A program made the translations under genes and the position numbers. This document shows positions 1 to 7,907 of a stretch of DNA of 64,000 nucleotides, in pieces (the first letter of the stretch is position 1; every line of letters starts with the position of its first letter). This stretch comes from Amycolatopsis lurida (GTDB lineage Bacteria; Actinomycetota; Actinomycetes; Mycobacteriales; Pseudonocardiaceae): positions 1,364,001-1,428,000 of the forward strand of contig NZ_FNTA01000004.1 in NCBI RefSeq assembly GCF_900105055.1, read 5' to 3'. The notes under the pieces were generated by a model. It was not told the DNA's origin. It ran no database searches and saw only the letters and a list, made by a program, of their open reading frames with translations.

Positions 1-2
1 TG

Positions 3-98
3 TGCGGGTTCGTGGGCACCTTCGTCGGCCGCTCGAAGGCCGATCCGGTCAAGCACGCGGAGATGGAGGTGCGATCCCTCACCGGGATCGGCTCCTGA
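3..98 (+). CDS. C-terminal end of a probable sodium/solute symporter (partial)
   Basis: Only the last 31 codons and the stop lie in the window. The visible tail contains a Gly-Phe-Val-Gly-Thr-Phe stretch that could end a membrane helix, then a charged end finishing MEVRSLTGIGS. I recall similar tails on actinobacterial SSS-family sodium/solute or monocarboxylate symporters, but that rests on memory of a short motif. The frame is supported by the hairpin terminator that follows about 20 bases after the stop. Another integral membrane protein remains possible. Confidence 0.4.
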   Translation, partial: CGFVGTFVGRSKADPVKHAEMEVRSLTGIGS

Positions 99-116
99 CG
101 CGCTGGGCGCGGGCCC

Positions 117-169
117 GTTGCGAAAGCCACTTTCGCAACGTTGAAGGTTGCGAAAGTGGCTTCTGCAAC
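117..169 (+). terminator. Double palindrome, probable terminator of the upstream gene
   Basis: Two related palindromes lie side by side. GTTGCGAAAG at 117-126 pairs with CTTTCGCAAC at 130-139, and a second, imperfect copy spans 147-169. The two can also fold together into one long hairpin. It lies just past the stop at 98 and has no T-run, as is usual in high-GC actinobacteria. Confidence 0.55.
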
Positions 170-240
170 ACCGACGTTGGTCGCCGGCGCGCGGGCTGCG
201 ATCCAGCCGGCCGCCCAACGCGCGGCACCTCCCGACGCGC

Positions 241-283
241 GCGATGAAGGGTCCTTGCACAATTCGCAAGGACCCTTCATCGC
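241..283. terminator. 18-bp perfect inverted repeat at the end of the tetR gene
   Basis: The left arm 241-258 and right arm 266-283 are perfectly complementary, with a 7-base loop. The minus-strand regulator ends inside the right arm, so its stop codon is part of the stem. It probably terminates transcription from both sides. Confidence 0.65.
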
Positions 284-852
284 ATCCGGAGGCCGTCCAG
301 CACGATCGTGAGAAGCCGCTTCGTGTCCTCCTCCGAAGCCTTGCTCGCGGCCGAGCCCAGCCCGTGGCCGAGCCGCAGGATGTCGACGCCCGCGACGTCG
401 GGCCGGAGCACGCCCTCGTCCTGAGCCGCCTTCACGATCGTGTCGGCCGCGGCCCGCAGGCGTGACTGGCACCAGCCGAAGACCTCGGAGCCGGCGTCGA
501 CGGACGCCTTCAGCGTCATCGCGAGCCCGTGCTTCTCGACCACGTAGATGACGTGCGTGGCCAGCCACGTCTCGAGTGCCTCGCCCGGCGGCGATTCGTC
601 GAGCAGGTCGTACGCCTGCTGCGCCAGCCCGTCGATCTCGTCGCGGTAGACGGCCTCGATCAGTTTGTCGCGCGTCGGGAAGTGCCGGTACAACGTGCCC
701 GCGCCGACGCCGGCGCGTTTGGCGATGTCGTCGGCGGGCACGTCCACGCCGTCGGCGGTGAACGCCTCCTTCGCCACGGCCACGATGCGCTCGTAGTTGC
801 GCCGCGCGTCCGCGCGCATGGGGCGGGCCGGATCGGCCGTGACCATCTGCAC
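277..852 (-). CDS. TetR/AcrR-family transcriptional regulator of the adjacent MFS exporter
   Basis: The 191-residue protein has a TetR N-terminal helix-turn-helix near residues 22-62 (AKRAGVGAGTLYRHFPTRDKLIEAV is the diagnostic stretch, in part: GVGAGTLYRHFPTRDKL) and an all-helical ligand domain behind it. It is transcribed divergently from the MFS transporter at 984, and three identical-type palindromes (GGAGA-N3-TCTCC) fill the space between them. It is therefore likely a local repressor relieved by an exported compound. The start could be codon 1 or the Met at codon 3. The inducer cannot be told from sequence. Confidence 0.88.
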   Translation of the reverse strand: MQMVTADPARPMRADARRNYERIVAVAKEAFTADGVDVPADDIAKRAGVGAGTLYRHFPTRDKLIEAVYRDEIDGLAQQAYDLLDESPPGEALETWLATHVIYVVEKHGLAMTLKASVDAGSEVFGWCQSRLRAAADTIVKAAQDEGVLRPDVAGVDILRLGHGLGSAASKASEEDTKRLLTIVLDGLRMR

Positions 853-870
853 CTCCTCGGGCGACGAAAA

Positions 871-952
871 CGGAGACGTTCTCCGAATTCACTTGCGTAA
901 GCGGAGACTGTCTCCATATCATCGCTCACGACCTCAAGTGGAGAGTCTCTCC
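871..952. promoter_or_regulatory. Three TetR-type operators between tetR and the MFS gene
   Basis: Three palindromes of the form GGAGA-N3-TCTCC lie at 872-884, 903-915 and 940-952, all perfect in their arms. The last two extend to 6-1-6 dyads. They occupy the shared promoter region of the divergent regulator (start 852) and exporter (start 984), which is the expected position for autoregulated TetR control. Confidence 0.75.
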
Positions 953-983
953 GCTTCATCTCGTTACGTCTTCGGAGTATTCC

Positions 984-2405
984 TTGACCGAGCGAACCCT
1001 GCGTGCCGAGCCTAGGCCCGAAACGGCCGGGGCCCTGCCACCACCGCACCGGCTGGTCCTCCCGATCATCCTGACCTGCCAGCTCATGCTCATCCTCGAC
1101 GCGACGGTGATGAACGTCGCGCTCCCCCGCATCCAGTCCGAACTCGGCTTCACCGACACTGGCCTCTCCTGGGTGATGACGGCGTACAGCCTGGTCTTCG
1201 GCGGCCTGTTGCTCCTCGGCGGCCGGGCGGGTGACCTGTTCGGCCGCCGCCGGACGTTCGTCGTCGGCACGGCCGTGTTCACCGCCGCCTCCCTGCTCGG
1301 CGGCCTCGCCGGTTCCGCGGAACTGCTGATCGCCGCCCGGGTCGCGCAGGGCGTCGGCGCCGCGCTCGCCGGGCCGAGCACGCTCGCGCTGATCACCAGC
1401 ACGTTCACCGAGGCCAAGGCGCGAGTACGCGCGCTGGCGTTGTTCTCGGCGATGTCCAGCAGCGGTTTCGCGATCGGCCTGCTGCTCGGCGGGCTGCTGA
1501 CCGAATGGATCTCCTGGCGCGCGGCGCTGTACATCAACGTCCCGTTCGGGCTCGCGATCGTGCTGCTCACTTCCCGGTACGTGGCCGATCCGCCCCGGCG
1601 GCGCGCCCGGCTGGACCTTCCTGGCGCGTTCACCGGCACCCTCGGCGTCGGCTCGCTCGTGTTCGCCTTCACCCACGCCGCGTCGCACGGCTGGGGCGAC
1701 ACGATCACCCTCGGCAGCCTCGCCGCCGGGCTGGCATCGCTGGCCGCGTTCCTCCTCATCGAGACGAGGGTGCGCGAACCGCTGATCCCCCTGCGCCTGT
1801 TCGCCGAACGCGACCGCGCCGCGGCCTACGTCAACTTCTTCCTCGGGCCGATGGCGATGATGAGCATGTTCTTCTTCCTGACCCAGTTTCTGCAGGACAT
1901 CGCGGGTTTCGCCGCACTGGAGACCGGCTTCGCGTTCCTGCCGATGGCGGTCTGCATGTTCCTGCTGAGCAGGCTGATCCCGAAGCTGCTCCCCCGGTTC
2001 GGGCCGAAACCGCTCGCGCTGACCGGGACCGCGCTGATGACCGGCGGAGTCGTCTGGCTGACCACGCTCACCACGGACAGCGGCTACTTCTCGCATCTGC
2101 TCGGGCCGATGCTGCTGATGGGCGTGGGCGCGGGCCTGGCGTTCTCGCCGCTCAGCGTGATCATCATGGCGACGGTGCCCACCGACGACGCGGGTGCCGC
2201 GGGCGGCGCGCTGCAGACGTTGCAGCAGGTCGGGGCGACACTGGGGCTGGCGATCCTGATCACCGTGTTCGGCGCGGCGACGCGGCCCCCGCCGGGAGGC
2301 CCGGCGGAGACCACGGTCACCGGGATGACCGCGGCCTTCACCGCCGCGGCCGTGGTGACGGCGGTGTCCTTTCTGGTGGCGCTGACCTTCCGGCGCCGGG
2401 CTTAG
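984..2405 (+). CDS. MFS drug-efflux transporter, DHA2-like
   Basis: The 473-residue protein is a hydrophobic multi-helix permease. It carries the MFS loop signature GGRAGDLFGRRRTF near residue 75-88 and an antiporter-like stretch ARVAQGVGAALAGP at roughly 120-135. The length suits a 12-14 helix DHA2 exporter using the proton gradient to expel a toxic compound. The start is TTG at 984, preceded by GGAG at 974-977. Upstream operators and the divergent TetR gene indicate drug-inducible expression. The last 4 bases overlap the convergent DUF3817 gene. Confidence 0.88.
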   Translation: MTERTLRAEPRPETAGALPPPHRLVLPIILTCQLMLILDATVMNVALPRIQSELGFTDTGLSWVMTAYSLVFGGLLLLGGRAGDLFGRRRTFVVGTAVFTAASLLGGLAGSAELLIAARVAQGVGAALAGPSTLALITSTFTEAKARVRALALFSAMSSSGFAIGLLLGGLLTEWISWRAALYINVPFGLAIVLLTSRYVADPPRRRARLDLPGAFTGTLGVGSLVFAFTHAASHGWGDTITLGSLAAGLASLAAFLLIETRVREPLIPLRLFAERDRAAAYVNFFLGPMAMMSMFFFLTQFLQDIAGFAALETGFAFLPMAVCMFLLSRLIPKLLPRFGPKPLALTGTALMTGGVVWLTTLTTDSGYFSHLLGPMLLMGVGAGLAFSPLSVIIMATVPTDDAGAAGGALQTLQQVGATLGLAILITVFGAATRPPPGGPAETTVTGMTAAFTAAAVVTAVSFLVALTFRRRA

Positions 2406-2755
2406 AGCTTGACGCCCGCCTGGACCTTGTGCGTGACCTTGCGCTCCATCACGAACGAGAAGAACGGGATGCAGCCGGCGATCAGCACGAGGAGCGTGCC
2501 CTTCATCGACCAGCGGGCCTTGATCGCGAGGTCGACCGCGAGCAGCAGATAGATCAGGTAGAGCCCGCCGTGGACCATGGGGATCATCTTCACGAACTGG
2601 GGGAGCTCCACGCGGAAGACGTACTGCAGCAGCATTTCGACGACCAGCCCGAGCAGGGCCACACCGGTGGCGTACGCCGCGACGCGGAACCGGATCAGCG
2701 GTCCGCCCAACGAGACCGGGCGGGCCGGGGCGGCGTCGTCAGTTCGGGTGGTCAT
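2402..2755 (-). CDS. DUF3817 integral membrane protein
   Basis: The 117-residue protein begins at the ATG at 2755 and contains three likely membrane helices: about 25-45 (RFRVAAYATGVALLGLVVEM region), 55-75 and 85-102. The segment PMVHGGLYLIYLLLAVDLA is typical of DUF3817, a small actinobacterial membrane family of unknown function. It is the second gene of a two-gene unit behind the membrane protein at 2779-3150, with a 23-base gap. No catalytic motif is visible. Confidence 0.85.
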   Translation of the reverse strand: MTTRTDDAAPARPVSLGGPLIRFRVAAYATGVALLGLVVEMLLQYVFRVELPQFVKMIPMVHGGLYLIYLLLAVDLAIKARWSMKGTLLVLIAGCIPFFSFVMERKVTHKVQAGVKL

Positions 2756-2778
2756 AGGGTCTCGAACCTCTCTGGGGA

Positions 2779-3150
2779 CTACTGGTCGCGGGCGTTGAGC
2801 TCGCGCAGGTACCTGTTGTACGCGGCGAGCTCGTCGTCCTCGGCGGGCGACGGCGCCGGGGCGCGCCGCTGCCGGGGCGCGGGCACCTCCGGGACGGTGG
2901 TCTCGGCCACCGTTTCCTGGGCGTCGACCTCGGCGGCTTGACGGCGGAGCTTGCGGATCCGCCAGAACATGAAGGCGGGGAACAGCCCGAACAGCGGCCA
3001 CTGCAGGACGTAGCCGAGGTTCTGGAACGTCCCGCTGGCCGAGGAGAACCGCTCCCACTGCCACCACGCGAGCCCGCAGCACAGCGCCAAGCTCACCAGG
3101 CAGACGCCGGCGATGCCGAGACGGCGCAGGGTGACGGACGAAGCGGGCAC
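2779..3150 (-). CDS. Hypothetical two-helix membrane protein
   Basis: The 123-residue protein has a hydrophobic segment at about 8-30 and another at about 45-62, followed by a charged, proline-rich cytoplasmic tail (APRQRRAPAPSPAEDDE). It is the upstream partner of the DUF3817 gene and is probably co-transcribed with it. The Trp-rich loop LAWWQWERFSSASGTFQN resembles small actinobacterial membrane proteins of unknown function. I recognise no domain with known activity. Confidence 0.75.
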   Translation of the reverse strand: MPASSVTLRRLGIAGVCLVSLALCCGLAWWQWERFSSASGTFQNLGYVLQWPLFGLFPAFMFWRIRKLRRQAAEVDAQETVAETTVPEVPAPRQRRAPAPSPAEDDELAAYNRYLRELNARDQ

Positions 3151-3226
3151 ATATCGACGCTAGCACTGGGCGCGGGGCGAAACATCGCCGACCTGGGCGC
3201 TCGGGACCTTGGTCCTACCTCCGACG

Positions 3227-3270
3227 TCGTGAGTGGTAAGGACGGTTAGAACCGTCTTTACCACTCACGA
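3227..3270. terminator. Long hairpin of the TCGTGAGTG family
   Basis: A 21-bp stem with one mismatch and a 2-base centre (AG) runs 3227-3270. The stop codon of the minus-strand transglycosylase gene (3265-3267) lies in the right arm. The outer arms match those of the hairpins at 28942, 43251 and 61312, while the inner arms differ. Confidence 0.7.
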
Positions 3271-4149
3271 GGCGGCGGCGACGGCCTTCGCGTAGTCGTC
3301 CGCCAGCCCGAAGACCTTCTGCGCGTACTCGGTCGAGTTGTTGTACGACAGGATGCCCTGCCACCACCCCGAAGCGGCCGACATGTCGCGGTTGTTCACG
3401 CACAGGTACCGCGCCGCCGCCAGTGTCGCGTCGTCGATCTGCTGCGGGTCGCCGAGGCCGTCGCGGTTGCCGTCGGCGGCGTACCGGCGCCAGGTGCTGG
3501 GGATGAACTGCATGGGGCCGACCGCGCGGTCGACAGCCGTGTCGCCGTCGAACTGGCCGCCGTCGGTGTCGCCGATCGCCTTCACGCCGGGCGATCCGTC
3601 GAGCGGGACGCCGATGATCGGCTTCGACGGCCGCCCGTCCTGGCCGAGGACGGCGCCGCCGTACTGGCCGTGGTTCGATTCGATCCGGCCGATGCCGGCC
3701 AGGGTCGCCCAAGAGATCTTGCAGTTCGGCTGCATCTGGCGCATCGCCAGCTCGGCGTTGCCGTAGGCGAGCAGCGCCCTGGCCGGGATGCCGGTGGCCT
3801 GCGCCGCCCGCTCGGTCCAGGCGGTCAGCGGATCCTTGCCCGGCTTCGGTTGCGCTTGCTGCGGCACGGTCTGCTGGGTGGCGCCGCCCGCGAGGGTGGC
3901 GTTGACCGGGGCGACCGAACCGGGTTTGACGTCCGCCGCCTTGACCTGCAGCGCGGGGATCTCCATCGTCGTGGGGCTCGCGACCGGGGCGGACGCCTTG
4001 GTCACCAGCCAGATCCCGCCCGCGGCGAGGGCGAGCACGGCCAGCACGATCGCCAGCCTGCCGAATACGGCGGCGCCCACCCCGCGGCGTGGCGGAGCGG
4101 GCGTGGCCGGGTCGGCGACGAGCTCGTCGTTTTCCGGGGTGGTGCGCAC
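3265..4149 (-). CDS. Membrane-anchored lytic transglycosylase (SLT/MltB-like)
   Basis: The 294-residue protein has a cytoplasmic N-terminus, one membrane helix at about 31-50, a low-complexity Pro/Gln linker to about residue 110, then a lytic transglycosylase domain. The probable catalytic acid is Glu157 in AGIGRIESNHG, and GPMQFIPSTWRRYAADGNRDG and ARYLCVNN are typical of the actinobacterial MltB-like family. It should cleave the MurNAc-GlcNAc bond of peptidoglycan outside the membrane, in wall remodelling. It appears monocistronic and ends in a hairpin. Confidence 0.88.
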   Translation of the reverse strand: MRTTPENDELVADPATPAPPRRGVGAAVFGRLAIVLAVLALAAGGIWLVTKASAPVASPTTMEIPALQVKAADVKPGSVAPVNATLAGGATQQTVPQQAQPKPGKDPLTAWTERAAQATGIPARALLAYGNAELAMRQMQPNCKISWATLAGIGRIESNHGQYGGAVLGQDGRPSKPIIGVPLDGSPGVKAIGDTDGGQFDGDTAVDRAVGPMQFIPSTWRRYAADGNRDGLGDPQQIDDATLAAARYLCVNNRDMSAASGWWQGILSYNNSTEYAQKVFGLADDYAKAVAAAS

Positions 4150-4280
4150 GAAGCGAGTCCTCCAGCGTGGGCGGCGATCACGACCGATGCTCGAACAACG
4201 AGCCCGCGCAGGTTAGCGTTACGCGGTCGCCGGAATCGCCCTTGCCACGCCGGTTCACCCGCGCGTGCGAGAAGTTCTCA

Positions 4281-4763
4281 TCAGGCGGACTTCTGCTGCC
4301 TCGCCAGCCGCGCCACGCACCAGGCCGGAGCGCTGCCGCGGCGGAGGTGCTGCAAAACGGTCATCGGGCCGAGACGGCGGCTCAGGTCGGACGGGGCGAG
4401 CCCGGCCGCGCGGTAGTCGAGCGCACGCTGGTCGAGCGGGCTGATGCCGGCGTCCCACCAGGCTTCGGCCTCGGCGACGCCGCCGACCATCTGCCACCAG
4501 CCGGCGGCCGCGACGAGCAGGTCCTGCGGGACCTCCGGGAGACGGCGGCGCATCGCGTCGAGGTAGCCGGGGTCGGCGGCCTCGACCGGCGCCCAGCGCG
4601 CCTGACCGGACTGCTGACGCTGGCCGGGGATTCCGGGAGCCTGTCGCGGCACATCGGCCAGCCACGCCGACGCGATGCGGTCGGCCTCCTGCTCCTCGGG
4701 GGTCTGCTCGCGCTCGGCGGCCCACTGCCGGATCAACGCATCGACTCCGGGATCTCCGGTCAT
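4281..4763 (-). CDS. Hypothetical soluble protein
   Basis: The 160-residue protein is rich in Ala, Trp and Arg, with no signal peptide or membrane helix. Predicted helices include a Trp-rich stretch VAAAGWWQMVGG and the segment ISPLDQRALDYRAAGLAPSD. I recognise no family. Its reading frame is supported by GC-rich third positions and an ATG start at 4763. It stands alone between the transglycosylase and a gene-poor stretch. Confidence 0.65.
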   Translation of the reverse strand: MTGDPGVDALIRQWAAEREQTPEEQEADRIASAWLADVPRQAPGIPGQRQQSGQARWAPVEAADPGYLDAMRRRLPEVPQDLLVAAAGWWQMVGGVAEAEAWWDAGISPLDQRALDYRAAGLAPSDLSRRLGPMTVLQHLRRGSAPAWCVARLARQQKSA

Positions 4764-5112
4764 CCCTGCCTCCTCATGATTCCCCGACTGACAAGTCCTG
4801 ACTTACTTGCCCGGCTGGAAGTTCCGCTGCCCTGCGGCTTGCACCTGCGGAAACTCCTCGCCCAGGAGGCCGGCTCCGGCGCCTGGAGGACCAACCGATC
4901 ACGCAATGTGAGCACCGTAGGGGCGCGGAGGTCTCTTCCGCCAGAGCTTCCCGGGCACGAATTCGTCGACCAGCGGGTTTTCGGGGGCAATCCACCCGGA
5001 TGGTCGAGTCATTCGACCGAAATCCGAAGCGAGTGACTCTGCGTGATAACCGCTGGTGGCTGCGCACGGTGATCACCGGCGCCACCAGGGCACCGGTGAT
5101 CGTCGCGAAGGA
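4764..5112. other. Gene-poor intergenic stretch
   Basis: About 350 bases without a convincing gene. The only structure I can see is an inverted repeat at its right edge: GATCACCGG at 5072-5080 with CCGGTGATC at 5094-5102, a probable terminator for the small membrane-protein gene at 5113-5280. Confidence 0.5.
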
Positions 5113-5280
5113 TCAGGAGAAGAGGCTGCGGACGAACGTCACGATGGCTTCGGCACCGGACCGGAGCCAGCCGAGCGCGGTGTGGACGGCGTCGGCGGAT
5201 TGCGTCGGCCTGCTGATCAGAAAGAAGAGCACGAGCGCGACGACGGCGATCACAACGAATTTCTTCAAGCCGGGCGACAT
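5113..5280 (-). CDS. Small single-helix membrane protein
   Basis: A 55-residue reading frame begins MSPGLKKFVVIAVVALVLFF, so it has two lysines, then a hydrophobic helix at about 8-23, then an amphipathic C-terminal part (LGWLRSGAEAIVTFVRSLF). Topology follows the positive-inside rule. A GC-skewed codon pattern, sensible composition and a hairpin 11 bases beyond the stop support it as a real gene. No function is known to me. Similar one-helix proteins are common and often unannotated in actinobacteria. Confidence 0.65.
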   Translation of the reverse strand: MSPGLKKFVVIAVVALVLFFLISRPTQSADAVHTALGWLRSGAEAIVTFVRSLFS

Positions 5281-5401
5281 GGCTCCATCCCATCACACCG
5301 TAGTGTCCAGACGATGACTCCGCGCGCACTGCGGACTTTGTCACCACTTTAAGGAGCATCGGGCCCTGTTGCCCACCCGGATTTCCTCGAGGGAGCGATC
5401 G

Positions 5402-6187
5402 ATGAGCGAAAACGTTCTCGTCCACCGGGACGGGCCGGTGACGACGATCACGCTGAACCGCCCCGAGTCGCGCAACGCCGTGGACGGACCGACCGCGAAC
5501 GCCCTGGCGGACGCGTTCCGCGCGTTCGACTCCGACGAAGAGGCTGCGGTCGCCGTCCTCACCGGTTCGGGTGACGCCTTCTGCGCCGGAGCCGATCTGA
5601 AGGCCGTCGGCACCGGCCGCACCAACTCGCTCAGCCCGGCGGGCGACGGGCCGATGGGCCCTTCGCGCATGGTCCTGTCGAAGCCGGTGATCGCCGCGGT
5701 CCGCGGGCACGCCGTCGCGGGCGGCCTGGAGCTGGCGCTGTGGTGCGACCTGCGCGTCGCCGACACCACGGCCGTGTTCGGCGTGTTCTGCCGCCGCTGG
5801 GGGGTGCCGCTGATCGACGGCGGCACGGTGCGCCTCCCCCGGCTGATCGGGCATTCGCGGGCGATGGACCTGATCCTCACCGGCAGGCCGGTCGAGGCCG
5901 ACGAGGCGCTCGCGATCGGGCTTGCGAACCGGGTCGTGCCGGACGGCGAGGCGTTGGCTGCCGCGCAAGCGCTGGCGCGCGAACTGGCCGCGTTCCCCCA
6001 GGCGTGTCTGCGTGCGGATCGCAAATCCGCGTACGGCCAGTACGGGCTCACCGAAGCCGAGGCGATGCGCGCCGAGTTCTCGAACGCGTTGATCAGCGGC
6101 GGGCTCGCCGAGGAGGCCGTCGCGGGCGCGAGCCGGTTCAGCGACGGCGCGGGGCGTCACGGCAGTTTCGAGGGCCCGCGCAGTTAA
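5402..6187 (+). CDS. Enoyl-CoA hydratase/isomerase (crotonase family)
   Basis: The 261-residue protein is a full-length crotonase. The oxyanion-hole segments are GDAFCAGADLKAV near residues 63-75 and AVRGHAVAGGLELALWCDLRVA near 99-120. The position usually holding the first catalytic Glu falls in the conserved VFGVFCRRWGVP region, where no acid is obvious, so it may be an isomerase or another crotonase activity. The ATG at 5402 with GAGGGAG upstream is preferred over the in-frame GTG-type start at 5369. It is followed closely by an acetyltransferase gene. Confidence 0.85.
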   Translation: MSENVLVHRDGPVTTITLNRPESRNAVDGPTANALADAFRAFDSDEEAAVAVLTGSGDAFCAGADLKAVGTGRTNSLSPAGDGPMGPSRMVLSKPVIAAVRGHAVAGGLELALWCDLRVADTTAVFGVFCRRWGVPLIDGGTVRLPRLIGHSRAMDLILTGRPVEADEALAIGLANRVVPDGEALAAAQALARELAAFPQACLRADRKSAYGQYGLTEAEAMRAEFSNALISGGLAEEAVAGASRFSDGAGRHGSFEGPRS

Positions 6188-6197
6188 TCTCTGTCGA

Positions 6198-6734
6198 ATG
6201 ACAGAAACCGGAGTCGCGCTCAGACCGGTGTACGAAGACGACCTGCCGATGCTCGAAGCACTGACGAACGATCCGCGGGCCGCGGGTACGTTCGAGTGGC
6301 ACGGCTGGCACGACCCGCACTTCCTGCGCCGCCGCTGGACCGAGACCGGCATGCTCGCGGCGGACAACGGGATGCTGATGATCGAACTCGACGGGCAGCG
6401 GCTCGGTTTCGTGTCCTGGCACAAGACCAGGACCGGCTCGACGTCGTACTGCTGGAACGCCGGGCTCGTGCTCATCCCCGAGGCACGCGGCCACGGCTAC
6501 GGGACCGAGGCCCAGCGGTTGCTGGTCCGCTACCTCTTCGCGCATACGCAGATGAACCGGGTCGAGGCGTCGACGGAGGCGGGCAACATCGCCGAACAGC
6601 GCTCCCTGACGAAGGCGGGCTTCACCCGGGAGGGGGTGCTGCGCGGCTACGGGTTCCGGGACGGGGCCTGGCGCGACCACATCCTCTATTCGGTGGTGCG
6701 GTCCGACCTGGGCCCCGACCCGGAACACCTTTAG
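6198..6734 (+). CDS. GNAT-family N-acetyltransferase (RimJ/RimL-like)
   Basis: The 178-residue protein has the acetyl-CoA pyrophosphate-binding signature GLVLIPEARGHGYGTEAQ near residues 90-107 and the RimL-type ending VEASTEAGNIAEQRSLTKAGFTREGVLRGYGFRDG. These indicate transfer of acetyl from acetyl-CoA to an amine, perhaps a protein N-terminus or a small molecule. It begins 11 bases after the crotonase stop, so it is likely co-transcribed. It overlaps the convergent CoA-transferase gene by 4 bases. The substrate is unknown. Confidence 0.87.
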   Translation: MTETGVALRPVYEDDLPMLEALTNDPRAAGTFEWHGWHDPHFLRRRWTETGMLAADNGMLMIELDGQRLGFVSWHKTRTGSTSYCWNAGLVLIPEARGHGYGTEAQRLLVRYLFAHTQMNRVEASTEAGNIAEQRSLTKAGFTREGVLRGYGFRDGAWRDHILYSVVRSDLGPDPEHL

Positions 6735-7879
6735 GCGATCGTCCCGGCGGCCCGGAGCCGTTCGATCCCGTCGGCGTCCACGCCGAGTTCGGCGAGGACT
6801 TCGGCGGTGTCGCCGCCCTTGGGCCGCGGTGGTTCCGGCGTCTCGGCCGGGGTGCGGTCGAAGCGCGGCGCGGGCGCGGGCTGCATCATGCCACCGACGT
6901 CGACGAAGGTCTTGCGCGCGACGTTGTGCGGATGCGACGGCGCCTCCTTCGGGGAGAGCACCGCCGTCAAGCACGCGTCGGTGCCTTCGGCCTTCGCGAC
7001 CAGCTCGTCGCGGGTGTGCTTCGCGACGGCTTCGGCGACGATCTTGCGCAGCTTCGGCCACTCGTTCTTGTCGACGTGGACCGGGGTCTCCTCGGGGTCG
7101 AGGCCGAGCACCTTCACCAGGTCGCCCCAGAACCGCATCTCGATCGCGCCGATGGCGACGTATTTGCCGTCGGCGGTCTCGTAGGTGTCGTAGAACGGCG
7201 CGCCGCCGTCGAGCATGTTCTCGCCGCGCCCACCGGACCACAGCCCGGAATCCAGCAGCCCGTGCAGGCTGGTGGTCAGCAGTGCCGCACCGTCCACCAT
7301 GGACGCGTCGACCACCTGCCCCTTGCCGGACGTCTGGCGTTCGAACAGCGCCGCCAGCACGCCCATCGCGAGCAGCAGGCCACCGCCGCCGAAGTCGCCG
7401 ACGAGGTTGAGCGGTACCACCGGCCGCTGCCCGGCGTGCCCGATGGGTTCGAGCGCGCCGGAGATGCCGATGTAGTTGATGTCGTGCCCGGCGACGGTCG
7501 CCAGCGGGCCGTCCTGGCCGTAGCCGGTCATCCGCCCGTAGACCAGCCGCGGATTGCGGGCGTGGACCTGCTCCGGGCCGATGCCCATCCGCTCGGCGAC
7601 GCCGGGGCGGAAACCCTCGATGAGCACGTCGGCGTCGTCGGCGAGTTTCAGCACCAGTTCGACGCCCTCGGGAGTCTTGGTGTTGATCCCGATCGATCGC
7701 CTGCCGCGGGCGAGCGGATCGTTCGGGAACCCGATGACGTCGTTGCCGGGGGTCGCCCGGTCGATCCGGACGACCTCCGCGCCGAGATCGGCGAGAATCG
7801 TGCAGGCGAACGGCGCCGGGGCGAGCCCGGCCAGTTCGACGACCTTGAGCCCGCTTAGCGGGCCGGCCTTTTTCGCCAC
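6731..7879 (-). CDS. CaiB/BaiF class III CoA-transferase or alpha-methylacyl-CoA racemase
   Basis: The 382-residue protein begins with GLKVVELAGLAPAPFACTILADLGAEVVRIDR, in part ELAGLAPAPFACTILADLGA, which is the family hallmark. Asp near residue 156 (in VVDASMVDGAA) fits the residue important in these enzymes. The N-terminus is closest to the alpha-methylacyl-CoA racemase branch (Mcr), which epimerises 2-methyl-branched acyl-CoAs before beta-oxidation, including sterol side chains. The start is GTG with AAAGGAAAG upstream. It lies 28 bases behind the acyl-CoA dehydrogenase gene, so the two form an operon. Confidence 0.88.
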   Translation of the reverse strand: MAKKAGPLSGLKVVELAGLAPAPFACTILADLGAEVVRIDRATPGNDVIGFPNDPLARGRRSIGINTKTPEGVELVLKLADDADVLIEGFRPGVAERMGIGPEQVHARNPRLVYGRMTGYGQDGPLATVAGHDINYIGISGALEPIGHAGQRPVVPLNLVGDFGGGGLLLAMGVLAALFERQTSGKGQVVDASMVDGAALLTTSLHGLLDSGLWSGGRGENMLDGGAPFYDTYETADGKYVAIGAIEMRFWGDLVKVLGLDPEETPVHVDKNEWPKLRKIVAEAVAKHTRDELVAKAEGTDACLTAVLSPKEAPSHPHNVARKTFVDVGGMMQPAPAPRFDRTPAETPEPPRPKGGDTAEVLAELGVDADGIERLRAAGTIA

Positions 7880-7907
7880 GTCTTTCCTTTCTGCGCCAAC
7901 GGTTCCG

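Noticed and set aside
660..2096. Long open frame antisense to the tetR/MFS genes
   Set aside because: It is a GC-rich shadow frame. The sense genes have clear families; the antisense product is low-complexity Arg/Glu/Gly.
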